Positions 17,893 to 27,587 of a stretch of 64,000 nucleotides of DNA are shown here, in pieces. Position 1 is the first letter of the stretch. Every line of letters starts with the position of its first letter. Under the pieces are notes generated by a model. The model made no database searches. It worked only from the letters and a program-made list of their open reading frames with translations, and had not been told where the DNA came from. The stretch is from Burkholderiales bacterium. Lineage in GTDB: Bacteria > Pseudomonadota > Gammaproteobacteria > Burkholderiales > Nitrosomonadaceae. The position numbers were made by a program, and so were the translations under genes. The DNA is taken from positions 1 to 64,000 of the forward strand of contig JACKLV010000016.1 in assembly GCA_024235755.1 (NCBI GenBank), given 5' to 3'.

Positions 17893-18579
17893 ATGAAATC
17901 AAGCAAAATTAAAGTTTTATCAGCCAGTGTGGTTTTTTTGTTTGCCGCTGGGTTGTTATCCGGCTGCGGTGATGAACCAGAGGATGCGGCAAACCAAAAC
18001 CAGGGGATGACGACGGATGGGCCAATTCAAAGTGTAGAGACAATCATTGAGCCTGAGCCACTAGTTGAAATAGAAGAAACCGAAGAGTTTGAGCCATTTG
18101 GAAATATCGACCTCGAAGAGGAAATGAGTTCCATGGAAGGAATTCTTAATGATTTATCCGACGCTACAAGTGACTCCATTGATTCAGCTACAGAAGCAGC
18201 AAGCGATTCAATAAATACTGTTACGGAAAAAACGAGAGAAACGACCGACAAGATGTTGGGTGCAGCGGGAGAAATGGTTGATGACGCAGAAAAAGCTGTT
18301 GGTGAAGTGAGGGAGGATACGATTGAAACACTTGAAGCAACTATTGTAGAACCTGCAGCTGAAGTGTTTGAGGATTCTCAAGAAGTTGTAGCAGCAACGC
18401 CTGAATTGATGCGTCGTGTTCAGCAAGCACTGGCAAACGCCGGTTATAACCCAGGGCCCATCGATGGTATTAGTGGACCAAGAACACTGACTGCCATTAA
18501 AAACTTTCAACAAGACAATAACCTAGCAGCGGGCGGGCTCACCAAGGAGACTTTGCGAACGCTGGGTGTGGGTTTTTAG
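17893..18579 (+). CDS. Acidic lipoprotein with C-terminal peptidoglycan-binding domain
   Basis: A 228-residue envelope lipoprotein. The signal peptide ends in the lipobox LLSGC, so the Cys is lipidated. A long acidic, Ser/Thr/Glu/Ala-rich segment (about residues 30-165, with repeated SDSI/TEAASDSI/TEKTRETTDK patterns) probably forms an extended or coiled spacer. The last 60 residues form a PG_binding_1 domain (RRVQQALANAGYNPGPIDGI; FQQDNNL). It may tether the outer membrane to peptidoglycan. The start is the ATG at 17893 with a GGAGG site; no partner gene is adjacent. Confidence 0.85.
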   Translation: MKSSKIKVLSASVVFLFAAGLLSGCGDEPEDAANQNQGMTTDGPIQSVETIIEPEPLVEIEETEEFEPFGNIDLEEEMSSMEGILNDLSDATSDSIDSATEAASDSINTVTEKTRETTDKMLGAAGEMVDDAEKAVGEVREDTIETLEATIVEPAAEVFEDSQEVVAATPELMRRVQQALANAGYNPGPIDGISGPRTLTAIKNFQQDNNLAAGGLTKETLRTLGVGF

Positions 18580-19097
18580 GTATTATTTTACTCTACAGTC
18601 GGCACTTCATTCGCTAAAAATGTTGGAGTGCTGGCTGGAAAATTCTAAAAAGAATGTAAGCAAGATATAGATGCCGATTTGTTTCTGGAAAAATGGGACT
18701 GGAATAGAGTCAAAGCATTAAAAGCTGTATTGTTCGGTGTTGTATTTATACAAATATAATAGATAGGTAGCTGATTATGTAAGTTAAACTCAACAATCAG
18801 CTGCCTAATTATTTATTTTTGTGATGACATTGTTGACAATGGATCGAAATAAAATGCAGTTGGAATTTCTGTTTCAATATTGGGTTAAGATATAATTTCA
18901 TCTCATCAATTACAGGAAGGTTGATTCTTCAAGTATTAAGTTTTCTTTTTTCGAATCTGGTGTATATATAAATTCTTTTTTCAATTGATTGCGCGCATTT
19001 TTTAAATCGATACGTTCTCAATGTACTGGTTTTTGATACCTGATACTCGACTACGTCTATTTACAGCAATCGATTCAAGTTTTGGGAGGTTTTGCCA
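18580..19097. other. Gene-free stretch before hpnH
   Basis: About 520 AT-rich bases without a supportable gene. It contains one hairpin (listed separately) and the upstream region of hpnH, with GGGAGG at 19084-19089 as its ribosome-binding site. Confidence 0.5.
18764..18818 (+). terminator. Hairpin with T-rich tail
   Basis: TAGGTAGCTGATT (18764-18776) pairs with AATCAGCTGCCTA (18795-18807), one G-T pair, 18-nt loop. ATTATTTATTTTT follows. It could end transcription of the lipoprotein gene 185 nt upstream; the long loop lowers confidence. Confidence 0.5.
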
Positions 19098-20219
19098 ATG
19101 GGAGTACCTTTACGTCAACAAATCGCCGTAGGCACTTATTTAATCAAACAGAAAATTTTGGGAGTTAAGAAATATCCCCTGGTTTTAATGTTGGAGCCGT
19201 TATTTCGTTGTAATTTGGCATGTGCTGGTTGCGGAAAAATTGCACATCCGGAGGAAATTCTGGACAAGCGGTTGTCTTATGATGAGTGTATGAAAGCTGT
19301 TGATGAATGTGGTGCACCCATGGTTTCTATACCGGGTGGCGAGCCTTTATTACATAAAGAAATGCCGCAGATTGTTGCGGGCATCATCGAGCGAAAAAAA
19401 TATGTCTATTTATGTACCAATGCGTTACTGCTAAAGAAAAGAATCGATGACTATACTCCTTCGCCTTACCTGACATTTTCAGTACATCTAGACGGTATGA
19501 GAGAAAGACATGATGCATCGGTTTGTCAGGAAGGCGTATTCGATCGCGCAGTTGAAGCAATCAAACTTGCGCTAGAGAAAGGATTCAGGGTAACAGTTAA
19601 TTGTACGCTGTTTCAGGGTGAAACACCGGAAGACGTTGTCGAGTTCCTTGATTATGCAATGGAGCTCGGAGTTGAAGGTGCAACAATTGCGCCTGGGTTC
19701 AGTTATGAGCACGCACCCAAGCAGGATGTATTCATCAAGGGCGCCGATACCAAAAAATTGTTTCGCGGTATTTTCGAATTAGGAAAGAAACTGAAGCGAA
19801 AATGGCGACTCAATCATTCAGCGCTTTATCTTGATTTTTTAGCAGGCAATCAGGATTACAAGTGCACTCCATGGGGCAATCCGACACGAAATGTTTTCGG
19901 CTGGCAAAAGCCTTGCTACCTTCTGGCTGATGAAGGCTATGTCGATACATTCCAGGAATTACTCGATAGCACACCATGGGAAAAATACGGTAACGCCAAC
20001 AACCCAAAATGCGCCCAGTGCATGGCCCATTGTGGTTACGAAGCAACTGCAGTTGAAGATACACTGCGTCATCCTTGGAAAGCATTGGTAACTTCTGTTA
20101 AAGGTCCAAAAACAACTGGAGAAATGGTTGCGGAACCCATACCGCATTGGGCCACCGAAGAAGGCAAGAAAAAAGATAAAAAGCTGACTGACATTCCTGT
20201 TACGATCGATTACAAATAA
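19098..20219 (+). CDS. hpnH: Hopanoid biosynthesis radical SAM enzyme HpnH
   Basis: Adenosylhopane-forming radical SAM protein, which adds the adenosyl group to diploptene as the first step of extended hopanoid synthesis. It has 373 residues from the ATG at 19098. Cys38, Cys42 and Cys45 (CNLACAGC) bind the 4Fe-4S cluster. VSIPGGEPLLH is the SAM-binding GGE motif, and there are C-terminal Cys clusters (CTPWGNPTRN; CAQCMAHCGYE). First gene of the block hpnH-hpnB-hpnM-hpnN. Confidence 0.95.
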   Translation: MGVPLRQQIAVGTYLIKQKILGVKKYPLVLMLEPLFRCNLACAGCGKIAHPEEILDKRLSYDECMKAVDECGAPMVSIPGGEPLLHKEMPQIVAGIIERKKYVYLCTNALLLKKRIDDYTPSPYLTFSVHLDGMRERHDASVCQEGVFDRAVEAIKLALEKGFRVTVNCTLFQGETPEDVVEFLDYAMELGVEGATIAPGFSYEHAPKQDVFIKGADTKKLFRGIFELGKKLKRKWRLNHSALYLDFLAGNQDYKCTPWGNPTRNVFGWQKPCYLLADEGYVDTFQELLDSTPWEKYGNANNPKCAQCMAHCGYEATAVEDTLRHPWKALVTSVKGPKTTGEMVAEPIPHWATEEGKKKDKKLTDIPVTIDYK

Positions 20220-20336
20220 TTAATCAAAACACACTGCCTGCGTCAATGTATGGGGTTAGTGATGGCGGAAGGTATTGTCTGCTGTATCAAGTAACGAGTA
20301 CCTGCGCACCGAGTTTTTCAGGAATATTGCTTTTCT

Positions 20337-21488
20337 ATGGCTGAACTGCCGTTGGTCGGGCTGTTGGGCGCATTCTTATGTGCCGTTCTGGGTGCTATTG
20401 GTTGGTGGTCGATACTCTTTCTTCCCTGGCGTCCGTCAAGTACTCGTGAACAGATAGAGGCTGAATCTTATGCCCAGCTGACGCATGATTTGAGCGAGGT
20501 TACGGTGTTGATTCCTGCGCGCAATGAGGCGCAGTTTATCGACCATACGCTTGAAACTGTCAAGATTCAGGGATCTGGTTTACGGATCATCGTTATTGAT
20601 GATCAGTCTTCGGATTCTACTGCGCAGTCGGCCCAAAAAAACGGTGCTTGGGTTATTACCGGAACCGCGCCGCCAACGGGCTGGAGTGGTAAGCTTTGGG
20701 CGCTTGAACAAGGTTTGCAGCAAGTGCGCACCGCCTATACATTATTACTCGATGCGGATATCGCTTTATCAACAGGTATTATTGCGACCTTACTCAAAAA
20801 GGCAAAAAATGAGCAATGTGTTTTGGTGTCGTTAATGGCAGCACCGCCCATGAACAACATCATGGAAAAATTGCTCATGCCTGCATTTATTTTTTTCTTC
20901 AAGTTATTATATCCTTTTGGTTTGGCAAATAAATCTGCTTCTCGAGTGGCGGCTGCGGCGGGTGGTTGCATACTGGTGGAAACAAGTGCATTGCGCTCGG
21001 CAGGCGCTTTTGGCAGTCTTCATAGTGCGCTGATAGACGATTGTACGCTGGCTGCACATATCAAGCGCAACGGTAAAAAAATATGGATAGGTTTGAGTCA
21101 TTCAGCGCGCAGTCATCGTGGTTACCATAAACTGGATACCATCTGGGAGATGGTTTCGCGAACGGCGTATACTCAGCTTAATTATTCGTCGCTTTTACTG
21201 ATATTCTGCACGGTGATGATGGTATCGATGTTTTGGTTTGCGCCGTTCGTATTTTTGTTGCTGCCTGATCTGAAAACTTATATGATCTGTGCAATAACGT
21301 GGTTGGCCATGTATTTAGCTTATAGACCGACTTTGATTTATTATTATCGTTCCCCACTCTGGGTATTGGCGTTGCCAGTTATTGGCGCACTCTATCTTGC
21401 CATGACATGGACTTCTGCAATACGTTACTGGCGCGGCGAACGTGCTCGCTGGAAAGACCGTCAATATGAAAGCAAAACAGATGATTAG
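20337..21488 (+). CDS. hpnB: Hopene-associated glycosyltransferase HpnB
   Basis: Membrane-anchored family 2 glycosyltransferase, 383 residues. An N-terminal helix (LLGAFLCAVLGAIGWWSILF) is followed by the GT2 core with VLIPARNEA, VIDDQSSDST and LLLDADIAL (DxD). QLNYSSLLLI and two or three C-terminal helices anchor it. HpnB is found with hopanoid genes across proteobacteria; its exact sugar substrate is not known from sequence. It overlaps hpnM by 8-23 nt. Confidence 0.92.
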   Translation: MAELPLVGLLGAFLCAVLGAIGWWSILFLPWRPSSTREQIEAESYAQLTHDLSEVTVLIPARNEAQFIDHTLETVKIQGSGLRIIVIDDQSSDSTAQSAQKNGAWVITGTAPPTGWSGKLWALEQGLQQVRTAYTLLLDADIALSTGIIATLLKKAKNEQCVLVSLMAAPPMNNIMEKLLMPAFIFFFKLLYPFGLANKSASRVAAAAGGCILVETSALRSAGAFGSLHSALIDDCTLAAHIKRNGKKIWIGLSHSARSHRGYHKLDTIWEMVSRTAYTQLNYSSLLLIFCTVMMVSMFWFAPFVFLLLPDLKTYMICAITWLAMYLAYRPTLIYYYRSPLWVLALPVIGALYLAMTWTSAIRYWRGERARWKDRQYESKTDD

Positions 21489-22122
21489 AATAAAAAGTTG
21501 GACATTGGGCTTAATTGCTTTTGTGACGCTATCGGTGTTCATTGTTGTTTTTGCGAGTGTTTTGCGCGCGGATGAACCTGAGCCGGATAGTGCGCAAGCT
21601 GCGGTATCTTATTTGCAGCAATCCTTATTGCAGGCTATGCGCGAAGGAGAACAATTGAATTACTCAGAACGAGTGGAATTTTTAACGCCGGTAGTTGACC
21701 AGACGCATGATATTGATTTAATTATCAAGACGATTCTTGGCGCGACCCTCTGGCTTGAATTGGATGCATCTCAGCAAAATTTGATTATAGAAACATTTCG
21801 TCAACTCAGTATCGCCACCTATGCCGGCCGGTTTAAACAATACAGTGGTGAGCAATTTAAGTTTATCGAACAACGTGATTTGCCGCGGGGTCAACAACTG
21901 GTCCGTAGTCAGCTTATCAAGGGCGATGGTGGTACTGTCAATTTTGATTATGTGTTGCATCGGCCCGCAGAGCATTGGTTGATAATAAATATTCTATTTG
22001 ATGGCGTAAGTGACTTGGCAATTAAGAGAAGCGAATATCGTTCAATCCTGCAGCGTGAGGGATTTCAGTCATTAATAGATATGTTGAATGTCAAAATTGC
22101 AGAGGCTGAGCACAGCGAATAA
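21466..22122 (+). CDS. hpnM: Hopanoid-associated MlaC-like periplasmic protein HpnM
   Basis: Tgt2/MlaC-family lipid-binding protein, 218 residues. An N-terminal signal sequence (IAFVTLSVFIVVFASVLRA) directs it to the periplasm. FTQLSIATYAGRF-like text (FRQLSIATYAGRFKQY) is the MlaC signature. Probably ferries hopanoids with HpnN. The start is the ATG at 21466, inside the end of hpnB; an ATG at 21481 is also possible. Confidence 0.88.
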   Translation: MKAKQMIRIKSWTLGLIAFVTLSVFIVVFASVLRADEPEPDSAQAAVSYLQQSLLQAMREGEQLNYSERVEFLTPVVDQTHDIDLIIKTILGATLWLELDASQQNLIIETFRQLSIATYAGRFKQYSGEQFKFIEQRDLPRGQQLVRSQLIKGDGGTVNFDYVLHRPAEHWLIINILFDGVSDLAIKRSEYRSILQREGFQSLIDMLNVKIAEAEHSE

Positions 22123-22201
22123 TCGAATCGACAAAATGTCTGGACGCTGTCAACTTATTAACGCTAAGTTGTTTAAGTGCGCGTGATTAAAAGGATTTTT
22201 T

Positions 22202-24844
22202 GTGGAAATTTCAAACGGCGCAGGTAACCGTTTTTTTGCCCGATGGACAGCTTTTTCCTATCAAAAAGCTATTTGGGTCATAGTCTTGGCAGTCGTCATA
22301 GCAGGATTCAGTGTTCTGTATACCGTTAATAATCTTGGGGTACATACTGATACAACGGATATGTTGTCAGAGGATGTACCTTTTCGGATTAATCACAAAC
22401 GTTACAAAGAAGCTTTTCCGCAATACGAGGATGCATTGCTGTTGGTAGTGGATGCGCCAGCACCCGAGCTGGCGCATGCGGCTGCCAAACGGCTGACCCT
22501 TTATCTTCAGAATGACAAGGATCATTTCTACGAAGCCAGTTATTTGAGCGGCGATCCTTTTTTTGAACAAAACGGCCTGCTCTATAAAAACATCTCTGAA
22601 CTGGAAAACATTACCGACCAACTTGCTGCAGCTCAACCGTTGATTGCGCGCCTGGCTGAAAATCTGACGCTGAAGACGTTCGCATCGGTGTTGACCGAGG
22701 CAGTCGATGAGATTACTCAGGGTAGAAATCTGGAGCTTGATGGCGTTTTTAACGGCATGAGTGCAACATTAGATGCCAGACTTACAGGGATACCACGCGC
22801 ATTATCGTGGCAGATACTGTTAGACGGCGAACGACAAACAGGGTTGTATCAGGAATTGGTTTTGACTAGGCCCAAGCATGACTATGCGCAGTTATTTGCT
22901 GCCGAGCGATCGCTAAATGCCGTGCGAGAAGCAGCTTTGAGCATAGGTCTGACGCAAGATGCACCTGAGCAATTGCGCATTACGGGTGAAGCAGCGCTTG
23001 CATATGATGAATTGCATAGTGCTATGCGTGGCGCACAAGATGCTGGAATGCTGGCGCTGGCACTGGTTGTTGTCGTATTGCTAATTGCGTTGCGCACTGC
23101 CGGTGCAATCATAACCGTCATGCTTAGTCTTGTGTTGGGACTTATTCTGACGGCTGCCTTTGCAACATTTGCCGTGGGTCATTTGAACCTGATTTCAATT
23201 GCTTTCGCGGTGCTATATATCGGATTGGGTGTGGATTATGCAATACATTTTTTATTGCGACACGAAGAAATCAGGAGAACTGGTGCGCCGGTCATTCAAA
23301 CACTGCCCATGGCGGGGAGTGATATTGGGCGAGCCTTGACAATTTGCGCTGTCACTACGGCAATCGGTTTTTATGCTTTTATACCAACATCGTATGATGG
23401 CGTTGCCGAACTTGGTATTATTTCTGGTTCGGGTATGATTATCAGTCTGTTGGTGACATTGACGATTGTGCCTGCGCTACAACGATTTTTTCCGATCCAA
23501 CCCATCAAACCGCTAATTTCTGTTCGGCCGTTGCATACAGCGCTGGAATGGCCGATACATGCCCGAAAAAGCGTTTATATTTTGACAGTATTGGCTGTGC
23601 TGCTTTCGGTGTTTGCGTTACCGAAGATACGGTTTGATTATAATCTGCTCAATCTGAACGATCCGCGTGCGGAGTCTGTGATGACTTTTCGTGATTTATT
23701 GGAGAATGCAGAGGACTCGCCGTGGCATATTATTGCCCTGGCGGATAGCCGTAACGAGACCGAACAACTCGTTCAACAGCTATCCGAATTACCGGAGGTG
23801 GATAAAGTTATTTCCATACTGGATTTTGTACCCGATGATCAGGAAGAAAAACTTCACTTGATCGAAGAGATGGCGATGACACTTGGGCCGATTTCATTTA
23901 CGTCGGCTACTCAAGAACGCATAGATGTAGATTTGCAGCGAGCAGCACTGCTGAACTTACAAAGCGCATTGACGCGTTTTCTTGACGAGCAGCCTGCGCA
24001 CACCTCCGCCCATGCGGCAAAAAACTTACATGCATCAATACTTGGTCTGCAACAGCAGTTGGATGCACTCAATGAAAACGTGGCACGGGAAAAACTACTT
24101 TCTGCAATTGAACAGGACCTGCTACATTTGCTGCCCGTGTCCATTCATCGTTTGCAGCTTGCGTTAAATGCTTCGCCGTTCACACTGCAGGATATCCCGG
24201 AGTCAGTCAAATTGCACTGGTTGAGCGGCAATGGCGTCTACCGCATTGCGGTCTATCCAGCTGAAAATATCAATGACAATGATGCATTGAAACGGTTTGT
24301 GCGTGCGGTTCAGCATATAACGCCTGGCGCAACGGGTGTGCCGGTCATCAGCCTTGAAGCGGGCAAAGCAGTCGTTGATGCGTTTATCCATGCCTTTTCA
24401 CTGGCATTTATTGGTGTTGTGGTTGCTTTGTTGATATTACTCAGAAACATTAAATCGGCAGTGCTTGTTCTGGTGCCGCTACTGCTAGCTGCATTATTTA
24501 CCGGTGCAGTAACCGTATTATTGGGATTGCCATTTAATTTCGCTAATGTAATTGCTTTGCCGCTGATCTTGGGTATCGGAATCGACTGTAGCGTCCATAT
24601 GGTTCACAGAAGCCGCAATAATGGGGAGGCCTATGAAAATTTACTGTATACCAGCACGGCACGGGCAATTTTTTATAGCGCATTAACGACTATGGCCGGT
24701 TTCGGTAGCCTGATTTTTTCGCATCATCAGGGTACTGCCAGTATGGGTTTGCTGTTGCTGGTGGGTGTTGTGTTGACGTTGGTGTGCGTGTTAGTCATTT
24801 TGCCCGTACTGTTACATGCTGCCGATAACAAAAGGACGGTTTAA
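22202..24844 (+). CDS. hpnN: Hopanoid transporter HpnN (RND/MMPL family)
   Basis: Inner-membrane RND-type transporter, 880 residues, that moves hopanoids toward the outer membrane. Two repeats each hold a first helix, a large periplasmic loop and a five-helix bundle. IAFAVLYIGLGVDYAIHFLL and VIALPLILGIGIDCSVHMVH are the paired helix-4 motifs of the MMPL/Patched group. The start is GTG at 22202 with AAGGA upstream. It ends the hopanoid block and converges on rsmB. Confidence 0.93.
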   Translation: MEISNGAGNRFFARWTAFSYQKAIWVIVLAVVIAGFSVLYTVNNLGVHTDTTDMLSEDVPFRINHKRYKEAFPQYEDALLLVVDAPAPELAHAAAKRLTLYLQNDKDHFYEASYLSGDPFFEQNGLLYKNISELENITDQLAAAQPLIARLAENLTLKTFASVLTEAVDEITQGRNLELDGVFNGMSATLDARLTGIPRALSWQILLDGERQTGLYQELVLTRPKHDYAQLFAAERSLNAVREAALSIGLTQDAPEQLRITGEAALAYDELHSAMRGAQDAGMLALALVVVVLLIALRTAGAIITVMLSLVLGLILTAAFATFAVGHLNLISIAFAVLYIGLGVDYAIHFLLRHEEIRRTGAPVIQTLPMAGSDIGRALTICAVTTAIGFYAFIPTSYDGVAELGIISGSGMIISLLVTLTIVPALQRFFPIQPIKPLISVRPLHTALEWPIHARKSVYILTVLAVLLSVFALPKIRFDYNLLNLNDPRAESVMTFRDLLENAEDSPWHIIALADSRNETEQLVQQLSELPEVDKVISILDFVPDDQEEKLHLIEEMAMTLGPISFTSATQERIDVDLQRAALLNLQSALTRFLDEQPAHTSAHAAKNLHASILGLQQQLDALNENVAREKLLSAIEQDLLHLLPVSIHRLQLALNASPFTLQDIPESVKLHWLSGNGVYRIAVYPAENINDNDALKRFVRAVQHITPGATGVPVISLEAGKAVVDAFIHAFSLAFIGVVVALLILLRNIKSAVLVLVPLLLAALFTGAVTVLLGLPFNFANVIALPLILGIGIDCSVHMVHRSRNNGEAYENLLYTSTARAIFYSALTTMAGFGSLIFSHHQGTASMGLLLLVGVVLTLVCVLVILPVLLHAADNKRTV

Positions 24845-24877
24845 TATTTGAGTTTTCCCAGCCGCGGGGGGTGCTTG

Positions 24878-26137
24878 CTATCTTTTTTTGCGCTGCAGTG
24901 CGGCTGCAAAAAAACCGTCGGTTCCATGTGTATCGGGTGAAAGTTGCAGAAATTTTCCGGTATTCACCGCAATTTTCTGCTCCGCCATCAATTCGGAACA
25001 ATCAAGCAAATCGAATTCTGTATTGTCTGATTGAAAATTTTCAATGATGCGTTGATTTTCTTCAGGTAAGAAGCTGCACGTTGCGTACACTAACCGTCCG
25101 CCGGGTTTGACCAAGGTTGCTGCCGCAGACAAAATTGAGGACTGTTTTGTTTTTAATTCTTCGATACTTTGAGGTGACTGACGCCATTTTAAATCAGGAT
25201 TGCGACGTAATGTGCCCAAGCCACTGCAAGGCGCATCAACCAGTACCCGATCGATTTTATCTTTGAGACGCTTTATTTTAAGATCGTGTTCGTTTGCAAT
25301 GCGTTGAATATGCACATTGGATAATCCTGAGCGTTTAAGTCGTGGCTTTAGGTTGTTTAATCGTTTCTCATAAACGTCAAAAGCGTACACACGGCCTTTC
25401 GAGTGCATGAGTGCGCCGAGTAATAACGTTTTACCGCCCGCACCCGCACAAAAATCAACCGCCATTTCGCCACGTTTTGGCGCCATCAGATAACCAAGTA
25501 ATTGACTGCCTTCATCCTGTACTTCAATTTTACCGGATAAAAAAAGTGGGTGAAGATTGATTGTAGGTTTGCTGTGTAAGCGGATGCCACAAGGAGAAAA
25601 AGGCGTGGCTTCTGCAAGGATGCCTTCATTAATCAGTGTTTCGAGTACATGTTCACGTTTGGTCAGAAGTGTATTCACACGTAAGTCCAACGGTGCAGCA
25701 TTTTGTAGTGAACGTCCAAGTTTGAGGATGGCTTCATCCGGCATGAATTGTCTTAGTCTCTCAATCAACCATTCAGGCAATTCTGCCTGAGCAGTCAGTG
25801 GCAAAGATCCCATTTTGACTGCATGAATAGTTTGTAACCATTTTATTTCGGAACCCTGCGCCCAGTTTTTCAGCTCATGTGGATTAACATTCTGGAATCG
25901 GACCAGAAATGCCAGCAGCAACGAGCGGGGTGTAACCGGATTAATACACTGCTCCAGAAAAAACCGATGGCGTAGTATGCCAAATGCTGTTTCAGCAATA
26001 AAAGCACGATCACGCGCGCCAAGTTTTGGATTTTTCTGGAAGAAGCGCCTTAGAATGGCATCAGCCGGATATTCAAGCGGCAGCAGCGTTTGGATGGTAC
26101 TAACTGCATTGTTCAGTTGCGCGGGTGTTATATGCAT
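24878..26137 (-). CDS. rsmB: 16S rRNA (cytosine-967-C5)-methyltransferase RsmB
   Basis: Methylates C967 of 16S rRNA, 419 residues. The N-terminal NusB-like domain (residues 1-140) is followed by the Rossmann methyltransferase domain: FCAGAGGKTLLLG (SAM motif I), DAPCSGLGTLRRNPD and YATCSFLPEENQ, which contains the catalytic Cys. It lies 13 nt after the DUF3108 gene and ends the purM-purN-DUF3108-rsmB unit. Confidence 0.95.
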   Translation of the reverse strand: MHITPAQLNNAVSTIQTLLPLEYPADAILRRFFQKNPKLGARDRAFIAETAFGILRHRFFLEQCINPVTPRSLLLAFLVRFQNVNPHELKNWAQGSEIKWLQTIHAVKMGSLPLTAQAELPEWLIERLRQFMPDEAILKLGRSLQNAAPLDLRVNTLLTKREHVLETLINEGILAEATPFSPCGIRLHSKPTINLHPLFLSGKIEVQDEGSQLLGYLMAPKRGEMAVDFCAGAGGKTLLLGALMHSKGRVYAFDVYEKRLNNLKPRLKRSGLSNVHIQRIANEHDLKIKRLKDKIDRVLVDAPCSGLGTLRRNPDLKWRQSPQSIEELKTKQSSILSAAATLVKPGGRLVYATCSFLPEENQRIIENFQSDNTEFDLLDCSELMAEQKIAVNTGKFLQLSPDTHGTDGFFAAALQRKKR

Positions 26138-26150
26138 TCGTTTAGCAGAA

Positions 26151-26930
26151 TTATTTTGTACAGCAAGTAACTTTGTTCGTGTAGTCGATATGTATATCGG
26201 CGATCATTTTCTCAACGTTGAGGCCGTCTTTTTCTACAGACCGAATATGCACCGGTATCATATGATAGTCTGGTGCAAGCCATATTTTTCTTTGCGTTTT
26301 GTCATCCTGGTTGTGCAATTTGGTTAAGACTATCGTGTTCAGTTCACCAAGCGGTGTATTGAGTTCTTCACTACTGATCATAAATTGCATCAATTGCAGG
26401 CTTCGCCCATCTGTGACATAAATATCCAATAGATTTCCTGCTTGTAGCGCATGTGTTTGGTCAAAAATAAAATGGTAAGACAGGCTTAATCGGTCCAATG
26501 TGTCAGCTTGCAAAGGCGTTTGTTTTTCTTCATCACCATGTTTAAGCGTTAAGATCCCCTTTTCCCAGTCAAACAGTGCCAGACTTGAGTTATTATTTGT
26601 TCTCTGATCAGAGTAGCGGGTCGGTTTCAGGCCCTTTTCGGTTACAATGCCTTGGCTGCTCCTGATAATATTGCCAGGGTTGATTATCTTGAAAACTCCA
26701 GTTGCTTGTGCATTGCTGGTAATTTGAAATGTGTGAGTATCGCTTTCCTGATTGATGTCGACTGTTTCATTTAATTCGCCATGGCCGATACCTGTCTTAA
26801 CGGTATAACTGATATGGATGCGAGCAGGTAAACCGGTCGCGTTGTCACCTTCAGCAATCTGATTGGTTTCTGTTGCTAGGGCCGGACAGATCATCCACCA
26901 GAAACCAATAAAGAATAAAAAAATTTTCAT
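26151..26930 (-). CDS. DUF3108-family exported protein
   Basis: A 259-residue protein with a signal peptide (FLFFIGFWWMICPALA). The remainder is a predicted beta-rich periplasmic domain (GEKQTPLQADTLDRLSLSYH; YVTDGRSLQLM; IWLAPDYHMIPVHIR), the pattern of DUF3108. Its ATG overlaps the purN stop (ATGA). The conserved position between purN and rsmB in betaproteobacteria supports a real gene, but no function is established. Confidence 0.85.
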   Translation of the reverse strand: MKIFLFFIGFWWMICPALATETNQIAEGDNATGLPARIHISYTVKTGIGHGELNETVDINQESDTHTFQITSNAQATGVFKIINPGNIIRSSQGIVTEKGLKPTRYSDQRTNNNSSLALFDWEKGILTLKHGDEEKQTPLQADTLDRLSLSYHFIFDQTHALQAGNLLDIYVTDGRSLQLMQFMISSEELNTPLGELNTIVLTKLHNQDDKTQRKIWLAPDYHMIPVHIRSVEKDGLNVEKMIADIHIDYTNKVTCCTK

Positions 26931-27565
26931 TTTTGCAGTTCTGGTGAATAGATCACCGAATTATGAACACAGGTATCGGTAATCGTTACGGTATTAGCGG
27001 AGAGTTTGATACGACCTTGCAGAAACCAACGTACTGCCTGGGGATAAATCCGGTGTTCTTGTACCAACACACGTTCCGCCAGTGATTTTTCAGTATCATT
27101 GGAAAATACCGGAACGGCTGCTTGAATCACGATAGGGCCATGATCGAGTTCTGGTGTTACGAAATGAACCGTACAACCATGAATTTTTACACCATCGTGT
27201 AATGCGCGCCTGTGTGTGTGCAACCCCGTAAAGGACGGTAACAGGGAAGGATGGATGTTCATAAGCCGGCGATGATAGCGGAAAACAAAATCGTCTGTGA
27301 GTATACGCATAAAGCCAGCGAGTGTAATCAGATCTGGCCGATAACGGTCAATTTCATCAGACAAGGCAGTGTCGAATGCCAAACGATCAGAAAAAGTCTG
27401 GCGATTGATGCATGCTGTTTGCACACCCTTATCCGCAGCGGTTTTTAGCCCTTCAGCGTTAGGATTGCTGCTGATTACGATAATACGATCGACAGGCAGT
27501 TCGGCTTCAAGTAAAGCCCGCATATTGCTGCCGCGGCCGGAAATAAGAATGACCAGGGTTTTCAT
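26927..27565 (-). CDS. purN: Phosphoribosylglycinamide formyltransferase PurN
   Basis: Third step of purine synthesis: formyl transfer from 10-formyl-THF to GAR. It has 212 residues from the ATG at 27565. SGRGSNMRALL binds the phosphate, MNIHPSLLPSFTG carries the catalytic His, and HFVTPELDHGPI carries the catalytic Asp. An open frame to 27601 adds 12 residues without similarity. It is translated after purM (overlap only in the extended frame) and overlaps DUF3108 by 4 nt. Confidence 0.94.
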   Translation of the reverse strand: MKTLVILISGRGSNMRALLEAELPVDRIIVISSNPNAEGLKTAADKGVQTACINRQTFSDRLAFDTALSDEIDRYRPDLITLAGFMRILTDDFVFRYHRRLMNIHPSLLPSFTGLHTHRRALHDGVKIHGCTVHFVTPELDHGPIVIQAAVPVFSNDTEKSLAERVLVQEHRIYPQAVRWFLQGRIKLSANTVTITDTCVHNSVIYSPELQK

Positions 27566-27587
27566 GACAGGCCTTACCCAAAGGTGT

